Below, piece by piece: positions 33,501 to 46,457 of a DNA stretch of 64,000 nt. The first letter of the stretch is position 1. The number at the start of each line of letters is the position of its first letter. This DNA comes from Spongilla lacustris (taxonomy: Eukaryota > Porifera > Demospongiae > Spongillida > Spongillidae), in the NCBI GenBank assembly GCA_949361645.1, contig OX442422.1, forward strand, positions 1,660,580-1,724,579, given 5' to 3'. Made by a program: the position numbers and the translations under genes. The notes under the pieces were generated by a model. That model ran no database searches. It was not told the origin of the DNA and saw nothing but the letters and a program-made list of their open reading frames with translations.

Positions 33501-33937
33501 AGGTAAGTGCTTGCATTCGTCGGTATATGCATGGAATTATTCATATTGAATAATGTTGCATTGTGTGTAGTTGATACACGTGCCCGGTAGTGGCGGCGGT
33601 AATACATGTACATCAAGTCGTAGCTAAAGCTGAACGATCATGCACGATATGACAACGATGTTGGAACTGCACTAAACAAAAATTCTCTCGTTATGGGAAC
33701 TGGGAGATAGACTGAGCTTTCGCCGATGCGATGCAACATGTTCATCAACTTAACAGAGTTTAGACAAAAAGTACGTACATGTCAGTGTAATGATGTGGTG
33801 TATAGGGTGAAAAAAATACAATAACAATCGTTTTGTTGACCAAAGTTTTGAAAAGGACATATAGTTTTAAAACAATACTACATTTATCAATGCATGTCCA
33901 TGTGTCCGATGACCGAACTTACACTTGTATACAGCAG

Positions 33938-36900
33938 GTACTGGCAAGCCTCCTCACTTCACCCAGGAGCCCCAGGACACTGTAGTATACAAGACATCCC
34001 TTGTGCTGGACTGTACTGCCCAAGGTCACCCCTCCCCCACCATCACATGGTACAGAGGGGACCCTCCAGCCTTAGTCTCTGATGGCCATGTGCTCAATGG
34101 CTCACTGCTCATACCCACTGTGGTGGAGGGGGTGAATGCTTCCAGAGGGGGCATCCCCTACCACTGTAGGGCTACCAGTGATCAGTTTGGGACCATCAGA
34201 AGCAGAACAGCCACTGTCTACTATGCATGTGAGGTGACCACACAATAACAGTGGTACAGTTGATGATGTGGTCCTTCTGTTAGCAGTCTTTGGTGAGGGA
34301 AAAGATATCACATACAGTGTCAAGAACACATCCAATCCACTTGAAGAAGATAAAGTTGCCCTTTACTGTAATGTGTCATGGTCCAACCCTCCACCTTCAA
34401 TAATCTGGGTGGATGGCCTCAACCAAACTGTACCCAGTGATGGGACCAAGTTCCTCTACCTGGAGGGTGGACGATACCTTGCCATTATTGGGGTTGACCC
34501 TGTGACTGCACAGAGAGTGTTCCACTGTAGAGTGACCAATGTCTTTGGAATGCTACCAGTGGACAGCCCAACACAATATAGGTTTAACATAACTGGTGAG
34601 TCCTCTTTCTTCTTAGTACACAGGCCCGTAGGCTGGTCGGGAGGAGGGGGAGGGAGTTCGGGAAAGCAATTGATTAAGTAGCGAGGGTGGGAGCAGGAGG
34701 AGGCGCAGCCCCCTCTTGCCCAGCTAGGGGGTATGGGGGACTGCTGTAAGCTCCCCCATCGGGGTCTGGATCCCCCCCCCCCCCCCCCCCCCCCCCCACC
34801 CCACCGGTTCCGCCGCTGTTGTTTATTGTGGGCGGGCTGTGGGCACCCTATACAACGGTTTACCTGAGCTGCGGATATTCAATGACGCTATTTATTTTTA
34901 ACTATCATGTCACGTCATTAGCGACTAATAATATTTGAACCGAACGAGTCTTCTACGTACAACTTTTAAAGTGAGTCGGTTAGATAAGTGATTCGTCTAC
35001 ACGTTGGTATGAACTGATTGTTTGTAGCACTCTGGTAAGGTATCTGGGAAATACCGCGAGCAATTGGCTCGGTTATCTATAAAGACGCTCCCGTTGTTTA
35101 TATAGACGCTGTGCAGTGGCGTCCCCATAGGGGGGGCATTTGGGGCAGATGCCCCCCCCCCCTCCCCGCTTAATGGCGCCCCCCTGCTTTATGGCGCCCC
35201 CCCCCCTGCTTTACGGCGCCCCCCCCCCCCCCCCTGCTTTATGGCGCCCACCCCCCACCCCCACACACTGACACGCCACACACACAGTGACACGCGCAAA
35301 CGCATGCATGCGTACGCCTCGTCAATTAATTAAGCAACTTTCGTGTGTGAAGTTCCCGCCCGTATGACATCATTGAAAATTAATACATGCATGTAAGCTT
35401 ACCGTATTACGTTGGTTTCGAATGTAATGTCGAAAACTGAGTGGGGCTGAGAATAGAAAATGCAAGTTGCAACATCAACTGCATTCAAGCGCAAATGGTC
35501 TGTATGTTAACCTATTGAGGGTCCGGATACTCTTGCATCGGCACTAATCAGTTGTGATGAAGAGCGATTTCCTAATATTTTTCGCTTGATGAAAATTGGT
35601 TGCACACTTCCAATCACTAGTTGCACCTGCGAGAGAAGCTTTTCTACCTTACGTCGTCTGAGAAACTGGCTAAGGTCCTCTATGACCTGTAGACGGCTTT
35701 CTTCGTTCGCACTTATGAATATTCATTACTCACATCCAGCCGTAAACTATGACACAGCTGTGGAGATATTTCTCGAGAAGAATAGAATTATCCAATCTAC
35801 TTATGGAGTAGGGATAGTTCATGCACAATCTAACCATTCAGTTTCTGTAATTAATTTATTTGCTCAATAAATTGTAACATGAATTTCTGCATGCCTAATT
35901 GATTAGTCAGAGCCACGCCCCCATGGCGCCCCTCTGTTTGATTAGCCCCCCCCTTTGGAAACACCTAGGGACGCCACTGCTGTGAACGTGCAACCTACCT
36001 ACAGTACTATCATCGCTGTATTGTTAGGCAAGTATTTAAGGATAAAGCCCTGTGGTTTATATACATTTTGTGCACGCTACTGGGCAGAACAGTGCTAGCG
36101 TACATACACGCGCCGTACTTACGATTGTACCATCATTTTTTGTGGAGCCTACTTACAACTCCTGGGGTTCTCTTTCTTTAGTAAACCTGAACACTACTGA
36201 ACCAAAACTTGTTGTCCTGACCATGGGTTGTCTTTAGACACCAAGAACTCACTCGTACCAGCTGTCCTCACATGATGCTCGGACACACACAAATATTGTA
36301 ACTTTTGGGCGTTATAGAAACGTGTTTTTGTAAGCGTAACGTTGCTCAAACTGTGTTGATTCTTATTCGCATACCTGTCTAGTAGCTATGTCTAAGGTTT
36401 GGTTTTTATGTGTGCGATGGGCGAAAAGTTACACTTGTGTAACGTTATATTGTCGCTTATAAGCGACGTCCCTAATTGTGTCGCTTATTATAATAACGTA
36501 TATTTATTATTATTATGAAATACACATAATATTATTATTGAACATTGATTACATGTACTAATAAATAAATTATTTTGATGACAAGCGGAACGAGCGGGGG
36601 GGGGGAGGGGTTTCGACCGAACCCACCGACCCCCCCCCCCCCCCCCCCCCCCAGCCTCCTGGTACACATGATGAGGTCTGTCCCATCCTCTCCCCCAGCT
36701 TCTCCAAGGACTGGACTGGTCATCTACAAACCACTTGAAGATGTCACTGCTTATGAAGGAGATACTAATGTCCAGTTCTCTATGGTAGTAGCTGCTGGTG
36801 ATGGGCCAACATTTTTGAACTATATAATTACTTCTGTTCCCATTGGATCAGTACTACAGACCACAATACTGCCAGTTCAATCTGGAGTAGTTGGATCTAT

Positions 36901-39900
36901 AAGTGGTCCAGTGTTAGTCAATGACAGTGGTACAGTGGTGACATGCCAGGTCTTTAGCAGTACTGGAATAACATCTTACACAGCCACACTGACTGTCCTA
37001 GGTGAGTTATGACATTGGCTGTATTGGTAGCCATCTTGTTCCTCTGACCAGCAAGGGCCAACCTGGTGGTGACCTCAAGTCCTGGGGACAGTTTGGACAA
37101 CTCTGTGGGCACCAATGTCTCCTTCACCTGTGAGGCCAGCAGAGTGGGCCTGGGGATGAGGTGGTACAGGAATGGGGTGGAGGTGTTTCCTGGTCCACGT
37201 GTTGTGATCAGTGGGTTCACCATGACCATATATGGTCTGTTGGATGGGGACTCAGGCATGTACCAGTGTTCCGTGTCCAATGGAACCAGCTCAGTTTGGA
37301 GACAGTGGAGAGTGGTGGTCTCAAGTGAGTGTGCATCTCCCTCCTTGTACATGTACACCACCTTACCCCATGCATACTGACAACTTTTGGTGCAGTGTAA
37401 ACAACAGCATACAACATAAACCACCAATACACGTACAACACAAACAGACAACACCAACCACATATATCCAACAACATAATCACTACACAAACCACACTCA
37501 GAGCAGGGACCAACAATCAACAGATTTTAACCTACTTTATTTAGAGGTGGTGGGCCCACACCACCTCAACGGAAAAAAACCTCACTGTGAAAAAACCTTC
37601 TTACACACTGCTCTGGACACCACAACATCACAACATAACACAAGTTCCTCAGAGAGTCTTCAGCTTTCATCTGTGTGGAAGTGATCATTAAGGAACTATC
37701 TGCCTCACGTCAACATTCAGGGCCACAACAATGCATACAGAGGCATTCCATCCCCACACATACCCTGCAGCCACCCGGCTGGGACACACCACAGACTGCT
37801 ATCTGCCCATTCATATACCAGCCATCCGGCTGAACACAGCATTCAAACTATATGAAGTTCACAGCCACATGCACTGGCAACATAGAATGACTTCTTTCCC
37901 GCTCACATAACCTTATACACCTCCACTGCCACGTGGTCACATCACATGCTGTACAACCAATCACATACGGAGGGAGCATAGTTTCTGTCTAATTCACTAC
38001 GTTTAACTGACAGAAACGTGTATATGTGTGAATTTTTTTAAATAATACCTACATTTATATATATATATGTGCATATCAGTGTGATACATGTACCTGCAGA
38101 AGATTATTTGCTTGTGTAACATGATATTAGTAGGCCTTTTCAGTTCTAAAGACACATTGTTGGATTCCACCATAATTATTATTTGTAAACCATTCTATCA
38201 TCACTACTCAGATATGATCCTTGTGCCCATCAAGATTCAATCATAATCTTTTTACTAACAGGTCTGGTCCCCATTCCCATCACGGAGTCTGTAGTGGTGG
38301 TGGGTGGAGGTGGTGGTACTACTCTGAGGGTACAGGTGATGTCATACCCTCCTCCTGACCATGTCCAGTGGTACATGAATGGCTCTCTGGTGATGTCCAG
38401 TGATCTGTACCTCATCTCCAACATCTCTGTCTCTGACAACTCAACTGTCCCCATCACCTACAGTGCCTCTCTCACCATCTCCTCTGTTAACCTCACTACT
38501 CAAGGATTCTACTTGGCCTCCTTCTATGGTCATGTGGGTGTGGTCAACACCTTCTCCATCTTTGTCACACCTCCAGGTAGGAGCTAGATTGCCCACAAAG
38601 TATAAGAGTTTGTTCCATTGTTTGGTACAACCAAGTGGCATTTAGTGTGCATTACCTAGAGTGTCCATATAGTGTACAGGCATTATCTGGAGTGTCCATA
38701 TACTGTACTGTACAGGTATTACCTAGAGTGTCCATATAGTGTACAGGCATTACCAAGAGTGTCCATATATTACCTAGAGTGTCCATATCAGTAGCATTAA
38801 TTACCTAGAGTGTCCAAATAATGTATGTGGGTGTGGTCAACACCGCCTTCATTTTTGTCACATTTGGGGGTAAGAAAATTATACAAGAATAACAACCTTA
38901 GCGTTTCATCGAAGGTGCTGACATTTAATTCTGTGAAATGTTTATAATACATTCTAATAACATTGGCATGTGTCTCATGTATGCTTGAACATGTGTGCTC
39001 CTCCCACTTCCACCCTTTCCCCTAATCTTTGCCCTCCATCAGGCTTTTAATCTTTTCCTCCTACCTCCTCCCCATCCAGTACCAGCTGTTGTCCTGGGAA
39101 TGGCTGTTCCAGTATGTCTGAAGGCTGGGGGGAGTGTCCAGTTGGTGTGTGAGGTCTATGGATATCCCATTCCAACTGTTCACTTCTTCAAGGACAACTC
39201 CTCTCTCCCCCAAGATGACCACACCCATATCACCACCAACACTCTCACCATCACCAACATCCAACCACAGGATGGAGGTGTGTACTCATGTTCTGCTGAC
39301 AATGGAGTCACTGACTACTCCATTGGTCATGAGCTGGTTTCCTGCAGTAAGTAGAACGGGTTTGTCCTGTTCTATATTTGATAATGTTGACCTCCCTCCC
39401 TTCAGCCTTCCCTGGTGTGGAGATAAAAGGACCAGTCAATCCTGTTGAGGTGGGTGGTCAGGTGGAGGTGGTGTGCAATGGGAGTGGAGCCCCACCCCCT
39501 GAGATCATGTGGATGAAAGATGGAGCACCTCTGGGGAACAGTTCAGGATCTCACCCCCAGACCTACATGTGGGTGGACCCCTCCACCCTGAGGTTGACCA
39601 ACATAAGGACTGGGGATGAGGGCAACTACACATGTGTTGTCAGTAACATTCTTGGTAATAACAGTGCTACCTTCATGCTGGTGATTGGTGAGTGTCATGG
39701 ACTGAAGTTATGTGAACATTTGGAGGATAAAATGTTTTCCTACTATCTAGATGAGCTCCCTCATGACTATAGCTGGATAGCAGCACTTGTGGTGGTGATT
39801 GTGGTGGTGGGGGTGGTGATGGTAGGTGTGGTTTGCCATCAAAGGTCATCACACCCTGCCCCATGTAAACCAGCTAAAGATGTCTGTGTGGATAAGACAG

Positions 39901-40726
39901 ACATGAGGTATGTATGGTCTGATGGTAATGATTTGTGTACTCATGATTGGTGGATTTTGTGGGATGGGTGTGGTCGATTCTCGTGTCCCCACCCCAGCAT
40001 GTCTCCATTTAGAGAGCACCATGAGGAGTGATAAGAGGTGTGGCTGCATGCTGCTAATGTCCTGCTGCCTGGTGATTGGACAATGTAGAAGATCTTATAA
40101 TCACTTCTGACATCTTAATTGATCATCTGCCTATTTATGCATGTGTGTCAGTGACATCTTTATACTGTGGCAATGATTGGTGATTATAGAAGTTCATATT
40201 TCCAGGATAGTTAGTGCTGATTATTACATAGTTCAAAATGGCCGCTCTGTGCCTCAGTGGATGGAGCTGAATGAAGTACTGTATGACAACACCACCAATA
40301 TGGTAATGGAAGTAGTGAACTGCACAGACTCAAAACATTCCCTCCATCACCCCACAGCCTCGACACATCTCCTTCGAAGCTCTTCACATAGATACTCCAG
40401 GTGCTGGGGACCTGTATGCACACATAAAGAACCACAATAATGTATATGATGGTGTACGTGACAAGGTATGTCACGTGACATGGCTTTTAAAGGGTTAAAG
40501 GTGCACATTCAACTAACTGCTCCCATCACCATGTGCCCTCACACAGGGTCCATCAGTAGAAGTACATGAACTAGCCACAGGATGTAATGGAGATCACACA
40601 TACAGCACACCAGTTAGCAGTATTTATGTGTGGGGATATTTGTTAAATGTGCTGTTTTATCTATGTAGTTCTCCACATCACATCAAAATGGCACAGGTTT
40701 CTTGGCTGAATATCTTTAGAGTGTAG
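33938..40726 (+). CDS. Receptor B: seven-Ig transmembrane receptor with long tyrosine tail
   Basis: Cell-surface recognition or adhesion receptor; ligand unknown. Exons: Ig1 33938-34228, Ig2 34287-34595, Ig3 36699-37001, Ig4 37052-37324, Ig5 38262-38576, Ig6 39080-39346, Ig7 39406-39687, transmembrane 39751-39907, tails 40206-40302, 40358-40465 and 40547-40726. All splice sites are GT-AG. Ectodomain exons are phase 1-1 and the joined frame is open for 859 residues. Disulfide-type Cys pairs are seen in Ig1, Ig2, Ig4, Ig6 and Ig7; Ig5 has none. N-glycosylation sequons are frequent. Most introns are 50-81 nt. The Ig2-Ig3 intron is expanded to 2103 nt by transposons but stays spliceable. The leader exon was not found: homology to receptors A and C begins exactly at the Ig1 acceptor. 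No frameshift or internal stop was seen. Confidence 0.75.
35114..35979 (+). mobile_element. Internally deleted hAT transposon, nested
   Basis: The termini CAGTGGCGTCCCC and GGGACGCCACTG are flanked by CTGTG on both sides (35109-35113, 35980-35984). The left side has four tandem CCCCCTGCTTTATGGCGCC units. Only the 3' end of a transposase remains (35586-35870), so it cannot move by itself. Confidence 0.8.
35586..35870 (+). pseudogene. hAT transposase C-terminal dimerisation segment
   Basis: Contains CERSFSTLRRLRNWLRSSM followed by a conserved-looking AL(M)NIHY segment. This is the signature of the C-terminal hAT dimerisation region, where CERSFS...LR..K/R.WLR...M and L..L..L.I are typical. The RNase-H-like catalytic core and BED finger are missing, so it is a fragment about 95 residues long. 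The ATG is not the original start. Confidence 0.8.
38640..38830. repeat. Degenerate 20-bp repeats in the Ig5-Ig6 intron of receptor B
   Basis: Five to six diverged units of the type ATTACCTAGAGTGTCCATAT occur, with some containing GTGTACAGGCATTA. This is the reverse complement of the unit amplified in the same intron of receptor A (10595-11338), as expected because the genes are in opposite orientation. 38820-38880 repeats the end of the Ig5 exon (GGTGTGGTCAACACC...). Confidence 0.7.
39751..40726 (+). CDS. Receptor B transmembrane and cytoplasmic tail exons
   Basis: 39751-39907 encodes ELPHDYSWIAAL then a Val/Gly-rich span (VVVIVVVGVVMVGVVC) and basic HQRSSH. Tail exon 1 (40206-40302) has SADYYIVQNG and VLYDNTTNM. 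Exon 2 (40358-40465) has GDLYAHIKNHNNVYDGV. Exon 3 (40547-40726) has GDHTYSTPVSS and ends at TAG. YDN fits the YxN form recognised by Grb2-type SH2 domains, and YAHI and YDGV fit YxxI/V. The last third of exon 3 is hydrophobic and may be read-through past an original end. Confidence 0.65.
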
Positions 40727-40891
40727 CTGAACTGAGTTGTTTTTATTTTGTATTATAATAGTCCTAAACAGGATAGCAGCTGCTGATAGGGTTTACATCG
40801 ATCATCTGTGTATTTATGCATGCATGTATGTCAGTTGCTAAATTATTATATTGTGACAATTATTTGTGATTACAAAAGTTGATATCCCCAG

Positions 40892-41115
40892 GGTGGTTAG
40901 TGCTGATTATTACATAGTTCAACATGGCCGCTCTGAGCCTCAGTTACTACTACGTTTTAATTGACAAGGTATGTCACGTGACATGGCCTTTAAAGGGTTA
41001 AAGGTGCATATTAGCTCCTATCACCATGTGTCCTCACACAGGGTCCATAATTCGAAGTACATGAACTAGCCACAGCATGTAATGGAGATCACACATACAG
41101 CACACCGGTTAGCAG
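40892..41115 (+). pseudogene. Second, decayed copy of receptor tail exons
   Basis: 40892-40960 after CCCCAG reads VVSADYYIVQHGRSEPQ, a copy of tail exon 1. 41030-41110 is a frameshifted copy of tail exon 3 (GATCACACATACAGCACACC). Their spacing is close to that in receptor B, so a block of about 0.5-0.6 kb has been duplicated downstream of the gene. Confidence 0.7.
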
Positions 41116-41497
41116 TACTTAGTGTGTAGGGATGTTACTTTAAAGGTAGGGTTGATATGTAGTTCTCCAAATCACATCAATGCAAAATGGCACAGGTCCC
41201 ATGACTGAGTATCATTAGAGTGTACATGTAACTGAACTGAGTTATTTTTATCTGATCAGTGCTATGGGCAAGTCTAAACAGGATAGCAGCTGCTGATAAG
41301 GTTTGGCAGCTGTCACAAAACTTGTTGGTTATAGGTAGTGCAGTGGCGAATAGAAGGGCACCATTTATTTAGTTTCACAAAACTGTAGCCCTAATAAACT
41401 AGCCCTCCTAAGACCTCACCATTTTGATCAAAATTATGTCCATAGCTTCACATTTAATAATGGTGGCTCTCTCAAGGAAACACCTAGCCTGCTTTCC

Positions 41498-41700
41498 ATG
41501 GCTGATGGTGGGGGGCAGGTGGAGGTGGTGTGCAATGGGAGTGGAGCCCCACCCCCTGAGATCAGGTGGATGAAGGATGGGGCACCTCTGGGGAACAGTT
41601 CAGGATCTCATCCCCAGACCTATATGTGGGTGGACCCCTCCACCCTGAGGCTGACCAACATAAGGACTGGGGATGAGGGCAACTACAACCATTTCAGCAA
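41498..41700 (+). pseudogene. Nearly whole Ig7 exon fragment
   Basis: Reads GGQVEVVCNGSGAPPPEIRW then MKDGAPLGNSS and ends at RTGDEGNYN, just before the second cysteine. The upstream acceptor and the last ~25 residues are missing. Its left junction (CCATGGCTGATGGTGGGG) is the same repeat sequence that flanks the fragment at 28275. Confidence 0.8.
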
Positions 41701-42133
41701 GATCATTGTATTGGCTTCATGTTCCATCGTAGAATAACAGAAGAAGCACAAAGGAAGGAAGGTAAAGTCTGATGTGAACAACAGCGAGACAATATCACAC
41801 ACATGTATCTATTAGTTATGAAATCATGCAGTAAATGTTGTTAATTTACTACATGTACATAGTAAAGACTTACAGCATTGCTTTCATTATTGTAACCAAA
41901 TAGTCTCTCATGCAAAACTTCCAGGCCTCAGCCATTATACATAATAATTTGGTTGAACAGGGCCAGGTTTCTAGAAATTCTGGGGAGTGGAATTGTACAC
42001 CCATTTCCAACTGTGTTCCACACAAATGAATACACAGAACAAACAGAACAACTGTCAACAAACAATCATTTAATGGATGACATGTCACTACAAATGGTGG
42101 GAGCCAATTCAGCTTTGTCTGCGGATGAGGTCC

Positions 42134-42455
42134 ATCCTTCATCCACCTGATCTCAGGGGGTGGGGCTCCACTCCCATTGCACACCACCTCCACCTGACCA
42201 CCCACCTCAACAGGATTGACTGGTCCTTTTATCTCCACGCCAGGGAAGGCTGAAGGGAGGGAGGTCAACATTATCAAATATAGAGCAGGACAAACCAGTT
42301 CTACTTACTGCAGTAAACCAGCTCATGAGCAATGGAGTAGTCAGTGACTCCATAGTCAGCAGAACATGAGTACACACCTCCATCCTGTGGTTGGATGTTA
42401 GTGCTGGTGAAAGTGCTGGTGGTGATATGGGTGTGGTCATCTTGGGGGAGAGATT
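42134..42455 (-). pseudogene. Ig6 end and Ig7 start fragments
   Basis: In coding order, 42455-42308 carries the end of Ig6 (IQPQDGGVYSC, then YSIAHELVYC and a GTAAGT donor). 42249-42134 carries an acceptor and the start of Ig7 (FPGVEIKGPVNPVEVGGQVE). The intron between them is intact. Ig7 breaks off at RWMKDG. It looks like a truncated copy of a gene of type C. Confidence 0.8.
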
Positions 42456-42739
42456 GAAGTTGGTATGGGATATATCATTTATGGCATGTATCAATTGCAT
42501 ATGGATGACACTTCTATAATGGAGATTTTCCCAAGTACAGTAGCTGGTACCATGGTATTATGTATGCAATTCTCTCCCTCCCATAACAAGACCTTCCTGT
42601 ACCTTACCTATCCCATACCTGATGTAAAACATAGGTCTTGGGGATGATAAATGAATCCTTGTTGCCATGGATAATTGAGCATAAGTGTGAACGTAAGTTA
42701 TTTTATACTTCCACCAATGTTTGCATGTACAGAGAAGAG

Positions 42740-43660
42740 TGGAGCCTTCCTCGATCAGCATGGATGCTCAGTGTTTCCTATTTCTAGCCTACTAATTACT
42801 TAACTGTTTTCTAATTATGCTAAACATGATAGAATAAGGCAAAGAGAATTATGTTCAAAACCAGCTAGCCATATATGTGATGCCGGACTAGTTATTATTC
42901 ACATTTTAGGATATAGTTGGTGTTGACTGGAGTTAGATTGTAGATTGATTTTGTAGCATGTGTACTATGTGGGGCGTAAAACGTAAAACGTAAAAGTTTG
43001 GTTATCCAACTAATACCTTCCCTGTATGTAGATGACAAAGGCACTTGACCAGGTTAAAGATTCATAATTACATGTGTAATTCCATAATTAATAATAGTCA
43101 TGCTCGGCCTCCTGAACGTATATGGTATGTGTGTGTGTGTGTGTGTGTGCGTGTGTGTGTGTGATTGGATTTTAAATTTGTGTGTGCATGATGTGTGGTT
43201 TGTTATTATGTTTCCATATCCATACAAGCTTCTGCAAGTACAGTGTGTGCTTTTAATTCAGGACTTGTTTTATTTCATCATTAAATATCGATTCATGGAA
43301 AAAAGTGATCAACACACATCAAATTGTGATGACTTTCAGAGCTATGATCAACAGTTATAACTGCAACAGAAAATCTAAGACACAGGACACAGTCTCTCCC
43401 GGCCCCATTGAGACAGGACACAGATGTTTGGGTCAAAACATGGACAAGCAAACAAAAGGAACAGTTGTAACTTCTGCTACTCCAGAATCGTCACCACATG
43501 ACCACAGTACACACTACTGAAGGAGCTGATGACCATCATAGTGATGTACAGCCTGAAGGGGAACAACTGCAGAGAGCATCAATGACACAGAACTTCCATC
43601 ACAAACAGATGAGGCATTCAGCCTACAAGTAGGCCTATCATTGCGTGACCATTATCCATA
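42740..43660. repeat. Low-copy repeat, direct copy of 48470-49330
   Basis: Shares GTTCAAAACCAGC, TGGTGTTGACTGGAGT, GGGCGTAAAACGTAAAA, a GT microsatellite, and the ORF-containing stretch with AAGTGATCAACACACATCAA and ACAGCCTGAAGGGGAACAAC. The 43260-43640 ORF counterpart is frameshifted. 43660-46440 is repeat mosaic: a poly-G run at 44721-44748, and 44790-45480 is an inverted copy of 25680-26200. No gene was supported there. Confidence 0.7.
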
Positions 43661-46457
43661 ACTGTACGCTTCTATCTCCGTTAGGGCAACAATTGCCTGG
43701 TCTAACCCAGCTATTAACATTATCATACTTTTTTGTTTCAAATTATCTTAGGATTAAGTTTGAAAGTGCCATTGGCTGATGGTGTAAAATGTAACCCTAG
43801 AGCATTGTACATTAAAGAACAAGACAATAGGGTGTAGTAATGGAGATAGTATAGGGGTTGGGGTAGTAGTAAGGGGATATCATAAAAAATGCCTGGGACA
43901 CACTGCTTATTCAGGCTATTGTACTCACCAATCACCAGCAGGAGCAACATTCTTAGTCATGCTGTGTGTCCCTGTGCAGCTGATGATTCAGATGGCAATG
44001 TACCTCACAAGGACAGGACATCTACATGCCTTTTCATGTTAGACATTCCATAGCCTCATCAAGTATAGAAGACACCCCTCCCAAGGTGACGCCATTGATC
44101 ACTCTCAAGCTCCTCTCATCACTGTGATGTGATTCTTACCTTAGCATGCACAGCAAAGTGCTGCCCATATGACATCAGCTACAGTTAATGCTGTATGATT
44201 GCTCATACTGTGCCAATGCATAAAGGATCTCTAACTATGAGTCCCTCCTTCTGGGTCCCTCTCATGCCTATATTACTGATTGATGGATATTAGGTTGTCC
44301 AAAAAGGGTCAGGTGCGGCAACAACCTGGTGGCAGGGTGTACCCATCAGGCCAGGTCTGGAGCCAAGGTAGTGCTGGCTGCCACTACCATGACGTGGTCA
44401 GGTAGAAGTCCAAAGGGTGCCACCTGCCATTGATGTATGGCATGAAAATCAGTGTACAAGGTACAATCAATGTACAAGTGGATCGGCAATATTCAGGTCT
44501 TTGTAGGTAGATGAGCAGGCTATGAGACTGAATGGGTTGCTTTCACAAGAACACCATTTATACAATGTATATAGTTGGAACCAGACAAAGAGACAATCTA
44601 GTTTGGGGATCGGTTCTCTAGGGGGGAGGGTTGCAGAAAGAGAGGCAGGCTTGACCTGCTAACCCTAGACAGTCCCCCTTTCAACACTATATGCTTCTTA
44701 TTACCTATCTAAGCAGGAAGGGGGGGGGGGGGGGGGGGGGGGGGGGGGTGCAGTGACCACCATTCCCTCTTTATCACAACATTAAACATCGTTTACTCCC
44801 TAAACAAATCACATATGACACTTGTCCTTCAGTTCTAATTATGTCTCACCATTGGATTCTCAGACAAGTCATGTCTAAATAAAATACTTCTTTCTAAGAA
44901 TGTTTGTGCATCAGTTAGATAACCAGTTACCTATGCAGTGGCCACCTGATATATTTGAAGGCCGTGTGAGGCTATGTGTTTATGATTTTTGCATGGTTAT
45001 CTGCTGCACAAGAAATGCCACACATGGGAGAGGAGGATGTTATAAAAACAGCACAAACAAACAATAAATATTTATTTTGTATGTTTCAATTGGCATGCAA
45101 CAAGCCCTATGCCATCACTTTGTTTTGTTTTGAGATATTCCATTCTAACCCTTTTTACACCATCTTCCCATTTCTTTCCCTTACATTGTAGTACTATTAC
45201 ACAGGGATCTCAATTCAGGTTTACATAACAGATATGCTGCCAATCCAAACCGTCAAAATGAAACCATCACATTAGAGTATGGCATTTCAATTTTGTACAT
45301 AGAAACCTCCACCTCATATTGTGTGTGCACATACATGCTGCCATACCAATACAAGTGCAGTGTGTGCTTTAATTGAGGATATATATGACATTCAACACCA
45401 CCCGGCACACCCAGCTGCAGTATGTGTTTGTATTGTCAGAAGTTAAGTAATATACATTTTTTGAACACCACACCTGACATATCTACGATATGCATGAAGC
45501 CAGACACATTCTCCAAACTATAACTTTGTCCATATACATATAGTCAGACTCCCAAGTCATACTATAGAGCTCTTGACAAGAATATGTCTAGCTGGTAATT
45601 TGTAATACTATCACATATTTTTTCATCAGAAGATGAAAAAACATTATTCAGTGATACCTTTTGCATGAAGTTGTGCATGACCACTCTTTTGGGCTTGTAT
45701 TTGGAGCTGCACATCTGCACCCACACAGGAAGGAGGCAGGAAGGAGAAGCTGTAGAGGGAAGGAGGACTAAATATAGAAGGCACATATAAGGCTGTGATG
45801 TGGTTCTTCACTAGTGAACAGTTGTTCTTCAGCCTTTACATGTATAGTTAAAACTGCTGTGGTGGAAAAGGGAAAAATACCATATGTAATCTGTCTGCCC
45901 AATAAGGTAACCTTTGGTCAAAGACTGCTTTGAGTTTGGTGAAGATGGTGTAGATATAAAAGTGCCACAGATGGGGGCTCCTGTACATGTAGTCTGGGGA
46001 GGGGTGGTACAGTTTGTAAATGTTAATAAACAACTATCTCAAGGGAAAACAACCATGCCCTTAATTACTGATATTAATCCTGAAAAACTAAACAATTTCA
46101 TGATCTCTTGTATAGGGATGGGCAAAGGGATGAGGTAGAGGGGTATGCTTCTGTTGCATAGCCATGTAAGGGCAATAAATTCAGTACAGCTATATTTACA
46201 CTCCTACTTCCTACCCAGTACATTATGTGCATCTGTGCATGGATCCTAGTAGATTGGATGTGAACACCTATGACTGCTATCACTTGCAGATGATACACTG
46301 ACATACATGTACATATGTACACATGTATACATGTTCTCCCAACCCAGTATTAACAGTACCTTTGCGCGCTGTGTTATGGAGTGAAGTTATATGTATAAAC
46401 TATTTACATCTTCGTATTCAATACCGACAACAAGCTGAACCGATCCAATACATGTTA

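Larger units (their letters stand above)
34621..36661. mobile_element. hAT-like element in receptor B intron (5-bp TSD)
   Basis: The left end is CAGGCCCGTAGGCTGG; the right end CCAGCCTCCTG looks like the same repeat with five bases missing. Flanking repeats are GTACA (34616-34620, 36662-36666). Receptors A and C have a single GTACACATGATG here, the empty site. It sits inside the 57-nt Ig2-Ig3 intron. The interior holds C-rich homopolymers and a second, nested element (35114-35979). Its termini match the family of 14969-17102. Confidence 0.75.

Noticed and set aside
35586..35870. Independent host gene
   Set aside because: Lies within a bounded hAT element and shows only the transposase dimerisation segment.
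43738..43960. MLLLLVIG leader-like exon followed by GTGAGT (also at 31600-31622)
   Set aside because: Only seven or eight residues with in-frame stops upstream; it resembles the end of the Ig7 exon (LVIG then GTGAGT) and lies in rearranged fragments, so it is more likely a remnant than a signal-peptide exon.
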